Positions 7,577-16,834 of a DNA stretch of 64,000 nucleotides are shown piece by piece. The DNA comes from Amycolatopsis granulosa (GTDB lineage: Bacteria > Actinomycetota > Actinomycetes > Mycobacteriales > Pseudonocardiaceae). The translations under genes and the position numbers were made by a program. The stretch lies in assembly GCF_011758745.1 (NCBI RefSeq), contig NZ_JAANOV010000001.1:2542001-2606000 (forward strand), given 5' to 3'. The stretch's first letter is position 1. Each line of letters starts with the position of its first letter. The notes beneath the pieces were generated by a model. That model had not been told where the DNA came from. It worked only from the letters and a program-made list of their open reading frames with translations, and did not search any database.

Positions 7577-10500
7577 TCACCGGAAGTCCCGCGACTTCGA
7601 CGGCACCCGCATGGACAGGTGCTGCAACTTCTCCGCCCGCACGCTCACCACCCCGTCGGCCCGCTCGATCACCCCGCGGATCAGCATCGCCGCGCTGCCC
7701 CGCGCCACCCGGTGGTAGCGGCGCCACAACCCGGCCGAGCACACGACGTTGACCATGCCGGTCTCGTCCTCGATGTTGAGGAACGTGACCCCGCCCGCGG
7801 TCGCCGGGCGCTGCCGATGGGTCACCGCTCCCCCGATCAGCACCCGGGCGCCGTCGGCGAGGTCCGGCAGTTTTCCGGCGGGCACCACGCCCAGCGCGTC
7901 CAGGCGCTCGCGGATGAACTCGGTAGGGAAGCTGTCCGGCGACAACCCGGTCGCCCACACGTCGGCGATCGCCTCGTCGATCTCGTCCATCCCGGGCAGC
8001 GCCGGTGCGTGTGCCCCGGCCAGTGCGACCGGGAGTTTCTCCGGCCGTTCCTGCGCCACCGCACCGGCCGCCCACAGCGCGCGGCGGCGGTCGCCGGCGA
8101 TCTCGGCGAACCGGCCGAACGCGCCGGCCGTGGCGAGCGCCTCGATCTGCGGCGTGGTCAGCCGCACCCGCCGCGCCAGGTCCGCCATGTCCCGGAATTC
8201 TCCGCCCCGCTGCCGTTCCGCGACGATCTCCTCGGCGAGCTTCTGCCCGATCAACCGCACCCCGGCCAGCCCGATCCGCACCGCCAGGCCATCACCGTGG
8301 GGTTCGAGCGTGGCGTGCTGCAGGCTCGCGTTGACGTCCGGGCCGTGCACGGTGACGCCGTGCCGCCGGGCATCGGCGACCAGCGACTGCGGCGAGTAGA
8401 ACCCCATCGGCTGGGCACGCAGCAGCGCGGCGCAGAACGCCTCCGGGTGGTAGCGCTTGAAGAACGCGCTGGCGAACACGAGGTAGGCGAAGCTCAGCGC
8501 GTGGCTCTCCGGGAAACCGAAGTTGGCGAACGCCATGAGTTTGTGGAAGATCCGCCCGATCAGCTCGTCGTCGAGCCCGTTGCGCCGGGCGCCCGCGTAG
8601 AACCGTTCCCGCAGCCGCTCCATCTTCCGGGTGGACCGCTTCGACCCCATCGCGTGCCGCAGCTCGTCGGCCTCGGCGGCGGTGAAGTCCGCGACGTCGA
8701 GGGCGATCTGCATCATCTGTTCCTGGAACAGCGGCACCCCCAGGGTCTTGTCCAGCGCCCCGGCCAGCAGCGGGTGGTCGTGTGCCCACTTCTCCTTCTT
8801 CGTCGCCCGCCGGATGTAGGGGTGCACGGAGCCACCCTGGATCGGGCCGGGCCGGATCAGCGCGACCTCGATCGCCAGGTCGTAGAACGTCTTCGGTTTC
8901 AGCCGCGGCAAGGTCGCCATCTGCGCCCGGCTCTCCACCTGGAACACTCCGATCGCGTCCGCGCGTTGCAGCATCTCGTACACCTCGGTGTCCTCCAGAT
9001 CCAATCTGGACAGATCGACGTCGGTGCCCTGGAACTCACGCACCAGGTCCAGCATGTAGTGCAGCGCGGAGAGCATGCCGAGGCCGAGCAGATCGAACTT
9101 GACCAGCCCCACCGACGCGCAGTCGTCCTTCTCCCACTGCAGCACGCTGCGCTCGGCCATCCGCGCCCACTCGATCGGGCACACCTCGCTCACCGGCCGG
9201 TGGCAGATCACCATCCCGCCGGAGTGGATGCCCAGGTGCCGCGGGAAGTCCTCCAGTGCGGCGGCCACCTGCAGCACCGGCAGCGGGATGTCAGAAACGA
9301 CGGAGTCGGTGTCTCCTTGCACTTCCCTCAGCGGGCCCCAGCGGTCGATCTGCTTGCTCCACGCGTCCTGCTGGCCGGGTGAGTACCCGAAGGCGCGGGC
9401 GGCGTCCCGGATCGCGGACTTGGCGCGGTAGGTGATCACGTTCGCCACCTGCGCGGTGCGCAGCCGCCCGTACTTGCGGTAGACGTACTGGATCACCTCC
9501 TCGCGCCGGTCGGACTCGATGTCCAGGTCGATGTCCGGGTAGCCGTCGCGGTCCGGCGCGAGGAACCGTTCGAACAGCAGCTTCCAGCGCACCGAATCGA
9601 CCTTGGTGATGCCCAGCGCGTAGCAGACCGCGGAGTTCGCCGCCGAACCGCGGCCCTGGCACAGGATGTCGTTCTTGCGGCAGAACTCGACGATGTCCCA
9701 GACGATGAGGAAGTAGCCGGGGAAGCCCAGCTGCTCGATGATCCGCAGCTCGTGCTCGATCTGCCGCAACGCGTCCGGATCGTTGTCGTAGCGGTGCGCG
9801 GCGCCGCGGTAGACCTCCTCGCGCAGGAAGGACGCCTCGGTGTAGCCGGCCGGCACGTCGTAGGGCGGCAGCTCGGGGGCGACCAGCTTCAGGTCGAACG
9901 CGCACTCCAGCCCGAGCAGCGCCGCCCGCTGCACCGCGCCGGGGTACCGCGCGAACCGCTGCGCCATCTCCTCGCCGGAACGCAGGAACGCCATGCCGGA
10001 CGCGGGCAGCCAGCCCGCCATGTCGTCGAGGCCGCGGCGGCCGCGGATCGCGGCCATCGCACCGGCCAGCCGCCCCCGGTCCGGGGTGGCGTAGTGCGCG
10101 GCGGTGGTGGCGACGGTCGGCAGCCCCTGCTCGGCGGCCAGCGCGGCCAGGATGTCGTTGTGCACCCCGTCCTCGGGGTAGCCGTGGTCGGTCAGTTCGA
10201 CGTAGACCGCCCCGGCGCCGAACCGCTCGGTGAGCCGTCGCAGTTCCCGCCCGGCCGCGTCCGGGCCGCCGCGGGCCAGCGCCCGGCGCACCGCGCCCTT
10301 GCGGCAGCCGGTGAGCACCACGACCTGGCCGGCGACCTCGTGCACGACGGCGTCCAGGTCGTAGACCGGGCGGCCCTTCTCCGCCCGGTCGGTACCCACG
10401 GCGTGGTCGTGCCCGGCGAGCTGGCCGGCGGTGATCGCCCGGCACAGGGCGGCGTACCCGTCCTGCTGCTTGGCGAGCAGCAGCAGATGCTCGCCCTCCG

Positions 10501-10918
10501 GGTCGGCGACGCCGTTCTGCGGTGCGGGCAGGCCGAAGCTCAGCTCGGTGCCGAACACCGTGCGCACGCCGAGCTCGCGGGCCGCGTCGGCGAACCGCAC
10601 CACCCCGTACATGCCGTCGTGGTCGGTGAGCGCGATCGCGTCGAGCCCCAGCCGCGACGCCTCCTCGACCAGCTCCTCCGGGTGGCTCGCGCCGTCGAGG
10701 AAGCTGAAGTTGGAGTGGCAGTGCAGCTCCGCGTAGGGCACGCGGAGCCGGCCGCCCGAGTGGTCGTCCCCGCGTGGCGGGCCGACCGCGCTGGGCCGCA
10801 CGTAGCCCTCCCGTTTCCGGCTCCAGGCGGGGCTGTCCCCGCCGTCGGCCGACTCGGGTTTGCCGGACAGCCTGCGTTCCAGCTCCGGCCACGGAACGGG
10901 CGGGTTGTGGAAACCCAT
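7577..10918 (-). CDS. dnaE2: Error-prone DNA polymerase III alpha subunit
   Basis: This 1113-residue C-family polymerase is of the DnaE2 type, the catalytic subunit of the damage-induced mutasome. An N-terminal PHP domain begins with YAELHCHSNFSFLDGAS, and the polymerase active site includes PDIDLDIESDRREEV near residue 460. A C-terminal OB-fold segment (VLIGGAVTHRQRP, FLNIEDETGMVNVV) follows. Length and an N-terminal extension before the PHP domain separate it from the replicative DnaE1. Its ATG shares bases with the stop codon of the 43-codon ORF upstream (TGATG), so translation is coupled. With imuB and imuA' it forms one transcription unit expected to be LexA-repressed. It performs translesion synthesis and mutagenesis in relatives. 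Confidence 0.95.
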   Translation of the reverse strand: MGFHNPPVPWPELERRLSGKPESADGGDSPAWSRKREGYVRPSAVGPPRGDDHSGGRLRVPYAELHCHSNFSFLDGASHPEELVEEASRLGLDAIALTDHDGMYGVVRFADAARELGVRTVFGTELSFGLPAPQNGVADPEGEHLLLLAKQQDGYAALCRAITAGQLAGHDHAVGTDRAEKGRPVYDLDAVVHEVAGQVVVLTGCRKGAVRRALARGGPDAAGRELRRLTERFGAGAVYVELTDHGYPEDGVHNDILAALAAEQGLPTVATTAAHYATPDRGRLAGAMAAIRGRRGLDDMAGWLPASGMAFLRSGEEMAQRFARYPGAVQRAALLGLECAFDLKLVAPELPPYDVPAGYTEASFLREEVYRGAAHRYDNDPDALRQIEHELRIIEQLGFPGYFLIVWDIVEFCRKNDILCQGRGSAANSAVCYALGITKVDSVRWKLLFERFLAPDRDGYPDIDLDIESDRREEVIQYVYRKYGRLRTAQVANVITYRAKSAIRDAARAFGYSPGQQDAWSKQIDRWGPLREVQGDTDSVVSDIPLPVLQVAAALEDFPRHLGIHSGGMVICHRPVSEVCPIEWARMAERSVLQWEKDDCASVGLVKFDLLGLGMLSALHYMLDLVREFQGTDVDLSRLDLEDTEVYEMLQRADAIGVFQVESRAQMATLPRLKPKTFYDLAIEVALIRPGPIQGGSVHPYIRRATKKEKWAHDHPLLAGALDKTLGVPLFQEQMMQIALDVADFTAAEADELRHAMGSKRSTRKMERLRERFYAGARRNGLDDELIGRIFHKLMAFANFGFPESHALSFAYLVFASAFFKRYHPEAFCAALLRAQPMGFYSPQSLVADARRHGVTVHGPDVNASLQHATLEPHGDGLAVRIGLAGVRLIGQKLAEEIVAERQRGGEFRDMADLARRVRLTTPQIEALATAGAFGRFAEIAGDRRRALWAAGAVAQERPEKLPVALAGAHAPALPGMDEIDEAIADVWATGLSPDSFPTEFIRERLDALGVVPAGKLPDLADGARVLIGGAVTHRQRPATAGGVTFLNIEDETGMVNVVCSAGLWRRYHRVARGSAAMLIRGVIERADGVVSVRAEKLQHLSMRVPSKSRDFR

Positions 10919-11049
10919 CAGTCCGCCGGGCGGCGTGGCACCGGGATGGGCAGCAGCATCTGCTCGGCCCCGGCCGGGTCCAGCGACTCCACCACCTCGC
11001 GCGGCAGGGCCAGCCAGTGCTGCAGGTCCCGGAAGTACTCGTCGTCCAT
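10918..11049 (-). CDS. 43-residue ORF between imuB and dnaE2 with a clamp-motif-like sequence
   Basis: A 43-codon frame exactly fills the space between imuB and dnaE2. Its ATG overlaps the imuB stop and its stop overlaps the dnaE2 ATG, in both cases as TGATG. This arrangement is typical of translational coupling and hard to explain if the ORF were noise. The peptide starts MDDEYFRDLQHWLAL and ends LLPIPVPRRPAD. Residues 30-35, QMLLPI, resemble the hexapeptide beta-clamp-binding motif (QLxLPL type, as in Hda). I do not recognise a family. It could be a small mutasome accessory peptide, or only a coupling element that re-starts ribosomes at dnaE2. The clamp-binding idea is an inference. Confidence 0.65.
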   Translation of the reverse strand: MDDEYFRDLQHWLALPREVVESLDPAGAEQMLLPIPVPRRPAD

Positions 11050-12647
11050 CAGTCGTACACTCCCTCCACTGTCCATTGCGGACTCGATCCGCCCACTCTC
11101 GTCAGCAGGACCGCCGTTTCGCCTTCCCCGGCCAGCACGACCTGCACCCGGGTGCGCACACCGTCGCCACCCGGCGTCCACCAGTGCGCGTCGACCAGCC
11201 ACGGACCCGCCCAGTCGAGGACGTCCCGCAGCGGGCCGTCGCCCACCGCGACCCGGTGCGGCGGCGCGGACAGTTCCCGTCGCCGGGTGATCCGCACCTC
11301 GTGGCCCGCCGCGTCGAGGACCCGCGCGGGCAGCGGCTGGGCGTAGACCGTGGCCGGGGACGGCGCGGGCAGCCGCCCCGGCCACGGCAGGTCCGCCGGG
11401 TGCCGCGGTGTCCGCGGGTCGCCCCACGGCACCAGCCGGACACGTTCGGCCGGCCCGCGGCCGCCGTCGAGCACCGCGGTGACGACGCTGTCCGGGCCGA
11501 GCAGGCCCTGCACCCGGACCAGCGCGCGGCCGGCCCGCTCGGCGGCCGGCCCGTGTTCGTCCGCCAGGCCACGCACACCCTCCTGCCACAGGCCCAGCTG
11601 CAGCGAATGCCCTTCGACGGTTTCCTCGGGCGCCAGCCGGAGCTGCTCCACACCGGCGGTGGGGCGCTCGTCCGGCGCGGCACGCAGCCAGCCCTCGAAC
11701 TGCCAGCGCACCCGGTCCGCGATGCCTTGCGGCGTCAGCGGTTCGGCGCAACGCCACACCCGGCTGAGCTCCTGGCCGTGCTCGGTGATGGCGTAGATGC
11801 CCAGGCGGGTGCAGGCCAGGCCGTGCCGCGCGAGACCACCGTGGAACTGCTCGGCGAGGGTGCGTGCCATGAACGCGGCGGCGTCGACCCGGTCCAGCGG
11901 CGGGTCGAAGGTCTTGGTGACGGCGAGTTCGGGTGGCGGCCGCCTGCGGTGCGGTGGCCGTTCGTCCAGGCCGCGTGCGAGCCGGTGGGCGACCAGACCG
12001 GCGCGGCCGAACCGCGCGGCGACGTCCCGTTCGGCGAGTTCCGCGAACGCCCCGAGGGTGCGCAGTCCCAAGCGGCGCAACAGGTCCACCAGCTCGGTGC
12101 GGCCGGTGCCCGGCTGGTCCAGTTCGGTGACCGGCAGCGGCGCGAGGAATTCGCGGGTCCCGGCGCGCTCGACGATGGCCGAGCGGTGGGCGGCCAGGGT
12201 CGCGGCGAACAGTCCGCCGGCGATGCCGATCTGGCACTCCACCTGCCGGGAGACGTGCTCGACGAGCAGTTCCGCGAGGCGCAACTCGCCGCCGAAGTAG
12301 CCGGACGCGCCGTCGGCGGGCACCGCGACGAGACCGGGACGGACCACTTCGACCCCGACGACCAGCTCCTCCACCGCGGCGGCGACGGGTTCGAAGAGGC
12401 GTGCGTCGCGATCCTCGTCCGGGGCGGAGACGTGGAGATCGGGACAGCGGGACTGCGCGTCGCGGCGACGCATGCCCCGGCGGATGCCCGCCGCCCTGGC
12501 GACCGCGGTGCAGGAGACCACGCGGTTGGCGTGGAACACCGCGGCGGGCAGGTGCAGCGGCACGCCCTCGGCCAGGCACGCGGCCACCGCCGGCCAGTCC
12601 GGGCACCAGAGGACCAGCATGCGAGCCGGGCTGTCTACTGTGGACAT
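11049..12647 (-). CDS. imuB: ImuB, catalytically degenerate Y-family polymerase of the mutasome
   Basis: This is a 532-residue DNA polymerase Y-family protein. It starts MLVLWCPDWPAVAA instead of the catalytic D-x-DxFFASVE motif of active Pol IV. The second catalytic Asp-Glu pair is also not recognisable (VPADGASGYFGGE region). This is the known signature of ImuB, which acts as a scaffold rather than a polymerase. QLGLW at about residue 350 corresponds in place and form to the beta-clamp-binding motif of mycobacterial ImuB. The C-terminal region (HWWTPGGDG) would contact ImuA' and DnaE2. ATG 12647 follows GGAAG at suitable spacing. A longer frame to 12827 is non-conserved. It lies 223 bases downstream of imuA' and overlaps the next ORF by its stop. 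Confidence 0.9.
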   Translation of the reverse strand: MSTVDSPARMLVLWCPDWPAVAACLAEGVPLHLPAAVFHANRVVSCTAVARAAGIRRGMRRRDAQSRCPDLHVSAPDEDRDARLFEPVAAAVEELVVGVEVVRPGLVAVPADGASGYFGGELRLAELLVEHVSRQVECQIGIAGGLFAATLAAHRSAIVERAGTREFLAPLPVTELDQPGTGRTELVDLLRRLGLRTLGAFAELAERDVAARFGRAGLVAHRLARGLDERPPHRRRPPPELAVTKTFDPPLDRVDAAAFMARTLAEQFHGGLARHGLACTRLGIYAITEHGQELSRVWRCAEPLTPQGIADRVRWQFEGWLRAAPDERPTAGVEQLRLAPEETVEGHSLQLGLWQEGVRGLADEHGPAAERAGRALVRVQGLLGPDSVVTAVLDGGRGPAERVRLVPWGDPRTPRHPADLPWPGRLPAPSPATVYAQPLPARVLDAAGHEVRITRRRELSAPPHRVAVGDGPLRDVLDWAGPWLVDAHWWTPGGDGVRTRVQVVLAGEGETAVLLTRVGGSSPQWTVEGVYD

Positions 12648-12870
12648 GGAGCGCTCTTCCGCCCGGCCGCGCCGGGGTCCCGGGCCGGCACTGGCACATC
12701 CCCCACGGCCATCCCGGTGCACCTGGTTGGCGCGCTGCGCCGAACCGCAGCCCTGGCCCCGCCGGTAGCGCCGCGCCGCGCCACCGCCGGAACCTCGCTC
12801 GCCGCCGACGCCCCGCACATCCCGCACCGGGCCGCCGCCACTGTCCCCGACGTCGTTGGGGCCGGGTACA

Positions 12871-13560
12871 TCAGCCCGCCTCCCGCGCCAGGCTCAGCAC
12901 CGGCTCGGGGGGTGCTGCTGCCGGGGCCCCCGCAGACCCCGGCAGCAGCAGATCCGCCCGCCGGGGGCGCGTCGCCGCGCCCCGGCCGGCACCCTGGACA
13001 CGGACCCGCCGCTCACGCAGGTACCCGTGCCCGCCATCGAGGCCGGTCCACCGGCCGGCCTCACACCTCAGCTCCACCTCGGCGCCGGGCCACGGCCCGA
13101 GGGAGAGCAGCACGGCACCCCGATGCCGTGCCCGCGCCGACAGGCGCCGAGCCTCCGGCGGCGCCGCACCCCGCGCGGCGACCGCCACCACGTCCATCCC
13201 GTCCAGCAGCGCGCCGGTGACCGTGACGAACTCCGCCCCTGGTCGCGGCACCAGCGCGAGGCGGCTCACCTCGACGCCGAGCTCCGCCGCGGCCACCAGA
13301 CCGAGGTCCGGCATCCCCACCGCCGCCGCCCACGATCCGGTTGCTGTCGCCTCGGCCAGCAGCGCCAGCAGCAACGACACCGATCCGCGCACGGCGACCG
13401 TGCTCCCGCGGCGCAGGCCCGCCCACGGCAGCAGCGGGCGCAACTCCGGCCGCACCGGCAGCACCCGCCCGGTCAGCTGGGCGTGCTCCGCCGCGGCGGC
13501 CACCCCACTGGCCGTCTTCACGCCGGGCAGGGCGGCGAGTGTCGTGACCGGTGCCGTCAC
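12871..13560 (-). CDS. imuA': ImuA' (RecA-like mutasome component)
   Basis: This protein of about 229 residues belongs to the ImuA'/RecA-like group encoded beside ImuB in actinobacteria. Visible segments are LPVRPELRPLLPWAGLRRGSTVAV (degenerate P-loop area), SLLLALLAEATATGSWAAAVGMPDLG and a C-terminal basic region (RLSARARHRGAVLL, LRERRVRVQG). GTG 13560 is chosen because GGGAGG lies about nine bases upstream. An in-frame GTG at 13608 would extend the protein by 16 residues but has no good ribosome binding site. The tandem LexA-type boxes 70-116 bases upstream predict SOS induction. ImuA' links ImuB to RecA-dependent lesion bypass in mycobacteria; it is itself not a polymerase. Confidence 0.8.
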   Translation of the reverse strand: MTAPVTTLAALPGVKTASGVAAAAEHAQLTGRVLPVRPELRPLLPWAGLRRGSTVAVRGSVSLLLALLAEATATGSWAAAVGMPDLGLVAAAELGVEVSRLALVPRPGAEFVTVTGALLDGMDVVAVAARGAAPPEARRLSARARHRGAVLLSLGPWPGAEVELRCEAGRWTGLDGGHGYLRERRVRVQGAGRGAATRPRRADLLLPGSAGAPAAAPPEPVLSLAREAG

Positions 13561-13629
13561 CGCATGCCACCTCCCCACGACGCGCCTGGAAGACCCTGTC
13601 GACGTCACCGTGGGGAAGACGGCGACTTG

Positions 13630-13645
13630 TCGAACGCGTGTTCGA
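13630..13645. promoter_or_regulatory. LexA (SOS) box of the imuA' operon
   Basis: The sequence TCGAAC-GCGT-GTTCGA is a perfect 6-4-6 palindrome matching the actinobacterial SOS box. It lies 70 bases upstream of the preferred imuA' start and in the gap shared with the divergent phzF-like gene. LexA would repress imuA'-imuB-dnaE2 until DNA damage. Confidence 0.9.
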
Positions 13646-13660
13646 CAAACTCAGTGTGCC

Positions 13661-13676
13661 TCGAACACCTGTGCGA
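13661..13676. promoter_or_regulatory. Second, imperfect LexA-like box
   Basis: TCGAAC-ACCT-GTGCGA differs from the 6-4-6 SOS palindrome at one base in the right half. Its centre is 31 bases from the perfect box, close to three helical turns, so cooperative LexA binding is possible. It is nearer to the phzF-like gene. Confidence 0.45.
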
Positions 13677-13722
13677 TGTCAAGAGGGTGCCGAGCAGCCC
13701 CGCGAACGGCAGGATCGTTGCC

Positions 13723-14553
13723 ATGACCGAGGTTCTTCGCTACACCGCGTTCAGCACGGACCCCGCCGGCGGCAACCCGGCCGGCGTCGTACTGGATGCG
13801 CACGAGCTCACCGACACCGACATGCAGAAGATCGCGGCGGAGGTCGGCTACTCCGAGACCGCGTTCGCCACCAGCACCGCGGACCGCCACTACCGCGTCC
13901 GCTACTTCAGCCCGCTGGCCGAGGTCGCCTTCTGCGGGCACGCGACGATCGCCACGGCGGTCGCCCTCGCCCAGCGCACCGGCACCGGCGACCTGCGCTT
14001 CGAGACACCCGCCGGCCCCATCACGCTCCAGACCAGTGGCCAGGAGACGATCACCGCCGGGTTCACCAGCGTCCCCACCCGGTCCCGGCCGGCCACCGAC
14101 GACGAACTGCGCCGCACCCTCGATGCGCTCGGCTGGTCCGGCTCCGACCTCGACCCGGCCTGGCCGGCGCACGTCGCCTTCGCCGGCAACGATCACCTGG
14201 TGCTCGCCGCCGCCACCCGGGACCGGCTGGCGCGCCTGGACTACGACTTCGACCGGCTGGGCGACCTCATGCGCGAGTACGGCTGGACCACCGTGCACCT
14301 GTTCCGGCCGGAGAACGAAACCACCGTGCACGCCCGCGACCCGTTCCCGGTCGGCGGCGTGGTCGAGGACCCGGCCACGGGCGCGGCGGCCGCGGCTTTC
14401 GGCGGTTACCTGCGGGCCCTGGGCAAGGTCACCGAACCCCGGCGCATCACGATCATCCAGGGCGAGGACATGGGGCGGCGCAGCGAACTCCTGGTCGACG
14501 TCCGCCCGGACGACGAGCGGGTGACGATCACCGGGACCGCCACCCCGCTCTGA
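13723..14553 (+). CDS. PhzF-family isomerase-like protein
   Basis: This 276-residue protein has the PhzF / DapF-like fold made of two similar halves. Diagnostic segments are the N-terminal FSTDPAGGNPAGVVLDA, the SETAF stretch containing the probable catalytic Glu, VAFCGHATIATAVAL, and DPATGAAAAAFGGYL in the second half. PhzF isomerises trans-2,3-dihydro-3-hydroxyanthranilate in phenazine synthesis. No other phenazine genes are present, so this is more likely a general PhzF paralogue of unknown substrate. ATG 13723 has only a weak AGGA upstream. It is transcribed divergently from imuA', and both may read from promoters around the LexA boxes. Confidence 0.85.
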   Translation: MTEVLRYTAFSTDPAGGNPAGVVLDAHELTDTDMQKIAAEVGYSETAFATSTADRHYRVRYFSPLAEVAFCGHATIATAVALAQRTGTGDLRFETPAGPITLQTSGQETITAGFTSVPTRSRPATDDELRRTLDALGWSGSDLDPAWPAHVAFAGNDHLVLAAATRDRLARLDYDFDRLGDLMREYGWTTVHLFRPENETTVHARDPFPVGGVVEDPATGAAAAAFGGYLRALGKVTEPRRITIIQGEDMGRRSELLVDVRPDDERVTITGTATPL

Positions 14554-14557
14554 AGCG

Positions 14558-16126
14558 TCAGTGCGTGAAGTGCCGCGTCCCGGTCAGGTACATCGTCACG
14601 CCGGCCTCTTCGGCCGCGGCGATGACCTCCGGGTCGCGGATCGAGCCGCCCGGCTGGACCACCGCCCGCACACCGGCGTCGATCAGCACCTGCAGCCCGT
14701 CGGGGAACGGGAAGAACGCGTCCGACGCGGCCACCGAACCCTTGACCCGGTCGCCCGCACGCTGCACGGCCAGCCGCGCGGAGTCGACGCGGTTGACCTG
14801 GCCCATGCCCACGCCGACCGTCGCCTGCCCGCTGGCCAGCAGGATCGCGTTCGACTTCACCGCGCGGATCGCCCGCCACGCGAACACCAGGTCCGCGAGC
14901 GTGTCCGCGTCGACGGCCTCGCCGGTGGCCAGAGTCCAGTTCTCCGGCGAGTCACCCGGCGCGTCGATCCGGTCGGCCGTCTGGACGAGCATCCCGCCGG
15001 AGATCGGCCGGAACTCGATCGGGTCCGCATCGGTCAGCGCGGGCAGTGTCAGCAGGCGCACGTTCTTCTTGCGCTTGAGCACGTCCAGCGCCTCGTCCTC
15101 GAACCCGGGCGCGAGCACGACCTCGGTGAACACCTCGGCGATCTGCTCGGCGGCCTCACGGGTGATCGGCCGGTTCGCCGCGATCACGCCGCCGTAGGCC
15201 GACACCGGGTCGCAGGCGTGTGCCTTGCGGTGCGCCTCGGCGATGTCCGCGCCCACCGCGATGCCGCACGGGTTGGCGTGCTTGATGATCGCCACCGCGG
15301 GATCCGCGAAGTCGTAGGCGGCCCGGCGCGCGGCGTCGGTGTCGACGTAGTTGTTGTAGGACATGGCCTTGCCGTGCAGCTGCTCGGCGTGTGCCAGCCC
15401 ACCGCGCCAGTGCCGGTACACCGCCGCGCGCTGGTGCGGGTTCTCGCCGTAGCGCAGCACGTCGCCGCGTTCCCAGGTGCCGCCGGTGAAGTCCGGGAAG
15501 CCGGAGTCGGCCGCAGTGCTGTCCGGGGCGTAGACGCTGGCGAACCAGGAGGCCACCGCCATGTCGTAGCTCGCGGTGTGCGCATACGCCTGCGCCGCGA
15601 GCCGCTTGCGATCGGCGAGGTCGAAACCGCCGGCCCGAACCTGCTCCAGCACCCAGCCGTAGCGGGCCGGGTCGACCACGACGGCCACGTTGTTGTGGTT
15701 CTTCGCCGCGGCGCGGACCATCGCCGGGCCACCGATGTCGATGTTCTCCACGCAGTCCTCGGGGCTCGCGCCCGAGGCGACCGTCTCGCGGAACGGGTAG
15801 AGGTTGACCACCAGCAGGTCGAACGGCGCGATGTCGAGCTCGCGCAGCTGCTCGACGTGCTCGGGCCGGTCGCGGTCGGCCAGCAGGCCCGCGTGCACCC
15901 GCGGGTGCAGGGTCTTGACCCGGCCGTCGAACGACTCCGGGAAACCGGTGACCTGCTCGACCGGCGTGACCGGCACCCCGGCGTCCGCCAGCGTCTTCGC
16001 CGTGCCGCCGGTGGAGACGATCTCCACACCGGCCGCGTGCAGCGCGGTGCCCAGCTCCAGCAGGCCCGTCTTGTCCGAAACGCCGATCAGGGCGCGCTTG
16101 ACCGGACGCCGACCTTCCACCGTCAC
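14558..16126 (-). CDS. purH: Bifunctional AICAR formyltransferase / IMP cyclohydrolase
   Basis: PurH carries out the last two steps of IMP synthesis using 10-formyl-THF. The N-terminal MGS-like cyclohydrolase domain shows [15 protein letters not shown] and [19 protein letters not shown]. The C-terminal transformylase shows [23 protein letters not shown] and the invariant end [10 protein letters not shown]. The predicted 522 residues is the normal length. The GTG start at 16126 overlaps the purN stop (GTGA), so the pair is translationally coupled. A much longer upstream extension of the frame is antisense-like and not conserved. It ends four bases from the convergent phzF-like gene. Confidence 0.97.
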   Translation of the reverse strand: MTVEGRRPVKRALIGVSDKTGLLELGTALHAAGVEIVSTGGTAKTLADAGVPVTPVEQVTGFPESFDGRVKTLHPRVHAGLLADRDRPEHVEQLRELDIAPFDLLVVNLYPFRETVASGASPEDCVENIDIGGPAMVRAAAKNHNNVAVVVDPARYGWVLEQVRAGGFDLADRKRLAAQAYAHTASYDMAVASWFASVYAPDSTAADSGFPDFTGGTWERGDVLRYGENPHQRAAVYRHWRGGLAHAEQLHGKAMSYNNYVDTDAARRAAYDFADPAVAIIKHANPCGIAVGADIAEAHRKAHACDPVSAYGGVIAANRPITREAAEQIAEVFTEVVLAPGFEDEALDVLKRKKNVRLLTLPALTDADPIEFRPISGGMLVQTADRIDAPGDSPENWTLATGEAVDADTLADLVFAWRAIRAVKSNAILLASGQATVGVGMGQVNRVDSARLAVQRAGDRVKGSVAASDAFFPFPDGLQVLIDAGVRAVVQPGGSIRDPEVIAAAEEAGVTMYLTGTRHFTH

Positions 16127-16755
16127 CGCAACCTCACCTTCCGTCCCTCGACCGTGGCACCGGCCCGGCCGAGTCGTTCCACCACGTCCACGAGCAGCCG
16201 TCGTTCCACGACCTTGATGCGCTCGTGCAGCCTGTCCTCGTCGTCGTCCGGTTCGACCGGCACCGCTTCCTGGGCGATGATCGGCCCGGTGTCCACCCCG
16301 CCGTCCACGAAGTGCACGGTGCACCCGGTCACCTTGACGCCCAGCTCCAGCGCATCGGCCACGGAGTGCATCCCCGGGAACGACGGCAGCAGGGCCGGGT
16401 GGGTGTTGATCACACGGTTCGGGAAGCGGGCGAGGAAGTTCGTCCCCAGGATCTTCAGGAACCCCGCCGACACCACGAGGTCGGGCTCGTAGGCGGCGAC
16501 CGCCTCGGTGAGCGCCTTGTCCCACGCGTTGCGGTCCGGGTGGTCGCCCAGGCGGACGGTGAAGTGCGGCACGCGCGCGCGTTCGGCACGCGCCAGCGCT
16601 TCCACCCCGGGCCGGTCCGTGCCCACGGCCACGACCTTCGCCGGGAAGCCCATGCGCTGGGTCGCGTCCAGGAGCGACTGCAGCAGCGTGCCCGACCCGG
16701 AGGCGAGCACCACCAGCTTGACCGGGACGGGCAGTTCCAACCGGCTGGAGTTCAA
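16123..16755 (-). CDS. purN: Phosphoribosylglycinamide formyltransferase
   Basis: PurN transfers a formyl group from 10-formyl-THF to GAR in purine synthesis. The 210-residue protein shows the N-terminal [17 protein letters not shown] phosphate-binding loop. The catalytic region is [18 protein letters not shown] (Asn-His) with the partner Asp in [15 protein letters not shown] start at 16755 is supported by AAGGAG six bases upstream. It forms an operon with purH, overlapping it by four bases, and is downstream of the DUF6350 gene start on the opposite side of an 80-base gap. This purN-purH order next to DUF6350 and DUF5336 genes is conserved in mycobacteria. Confidence 0.95.
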   Translation of the reverse strand: MNSSRLELPVPVKLVVLASGSGTLLQSLLDATQRMGFPAKVVAVGTDRPGVEALARAERARVPHFTVRLGDHPDRNAWDKALTEAVAAYEPDLVVSAGFLKILGTNFLARFPNRVINTHPALLPSFPGMHSVADALELGVKVTGCTVHFVDGGVDTGPIIAQEAVPVEPDDDEDRLHERIKVVERRLLVDVVERLGRAGATVEGRKVRLR

Positions 16756-16834
16756 CGCCTCTCCTTCGCCCGTGCCAACGTCGGACCGAGTCTATGCTGC
16801 GCCGCCGAGCGGCTCCGTTGCGGGCGGGGGGTGG

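Noticed and set aside
12648-12870. Possible extra gene between imuA' and imuB
   Set aside because: Only low-complexity frames are present in these 223 bases, with no conserved segment or good start.
14561-16492. 643-codon open frame opposite purH and purN
   Set aside because: Purely antisense to two well-defined enzymes, with His/Arg/Gly-rich translation and no recognisable fold.
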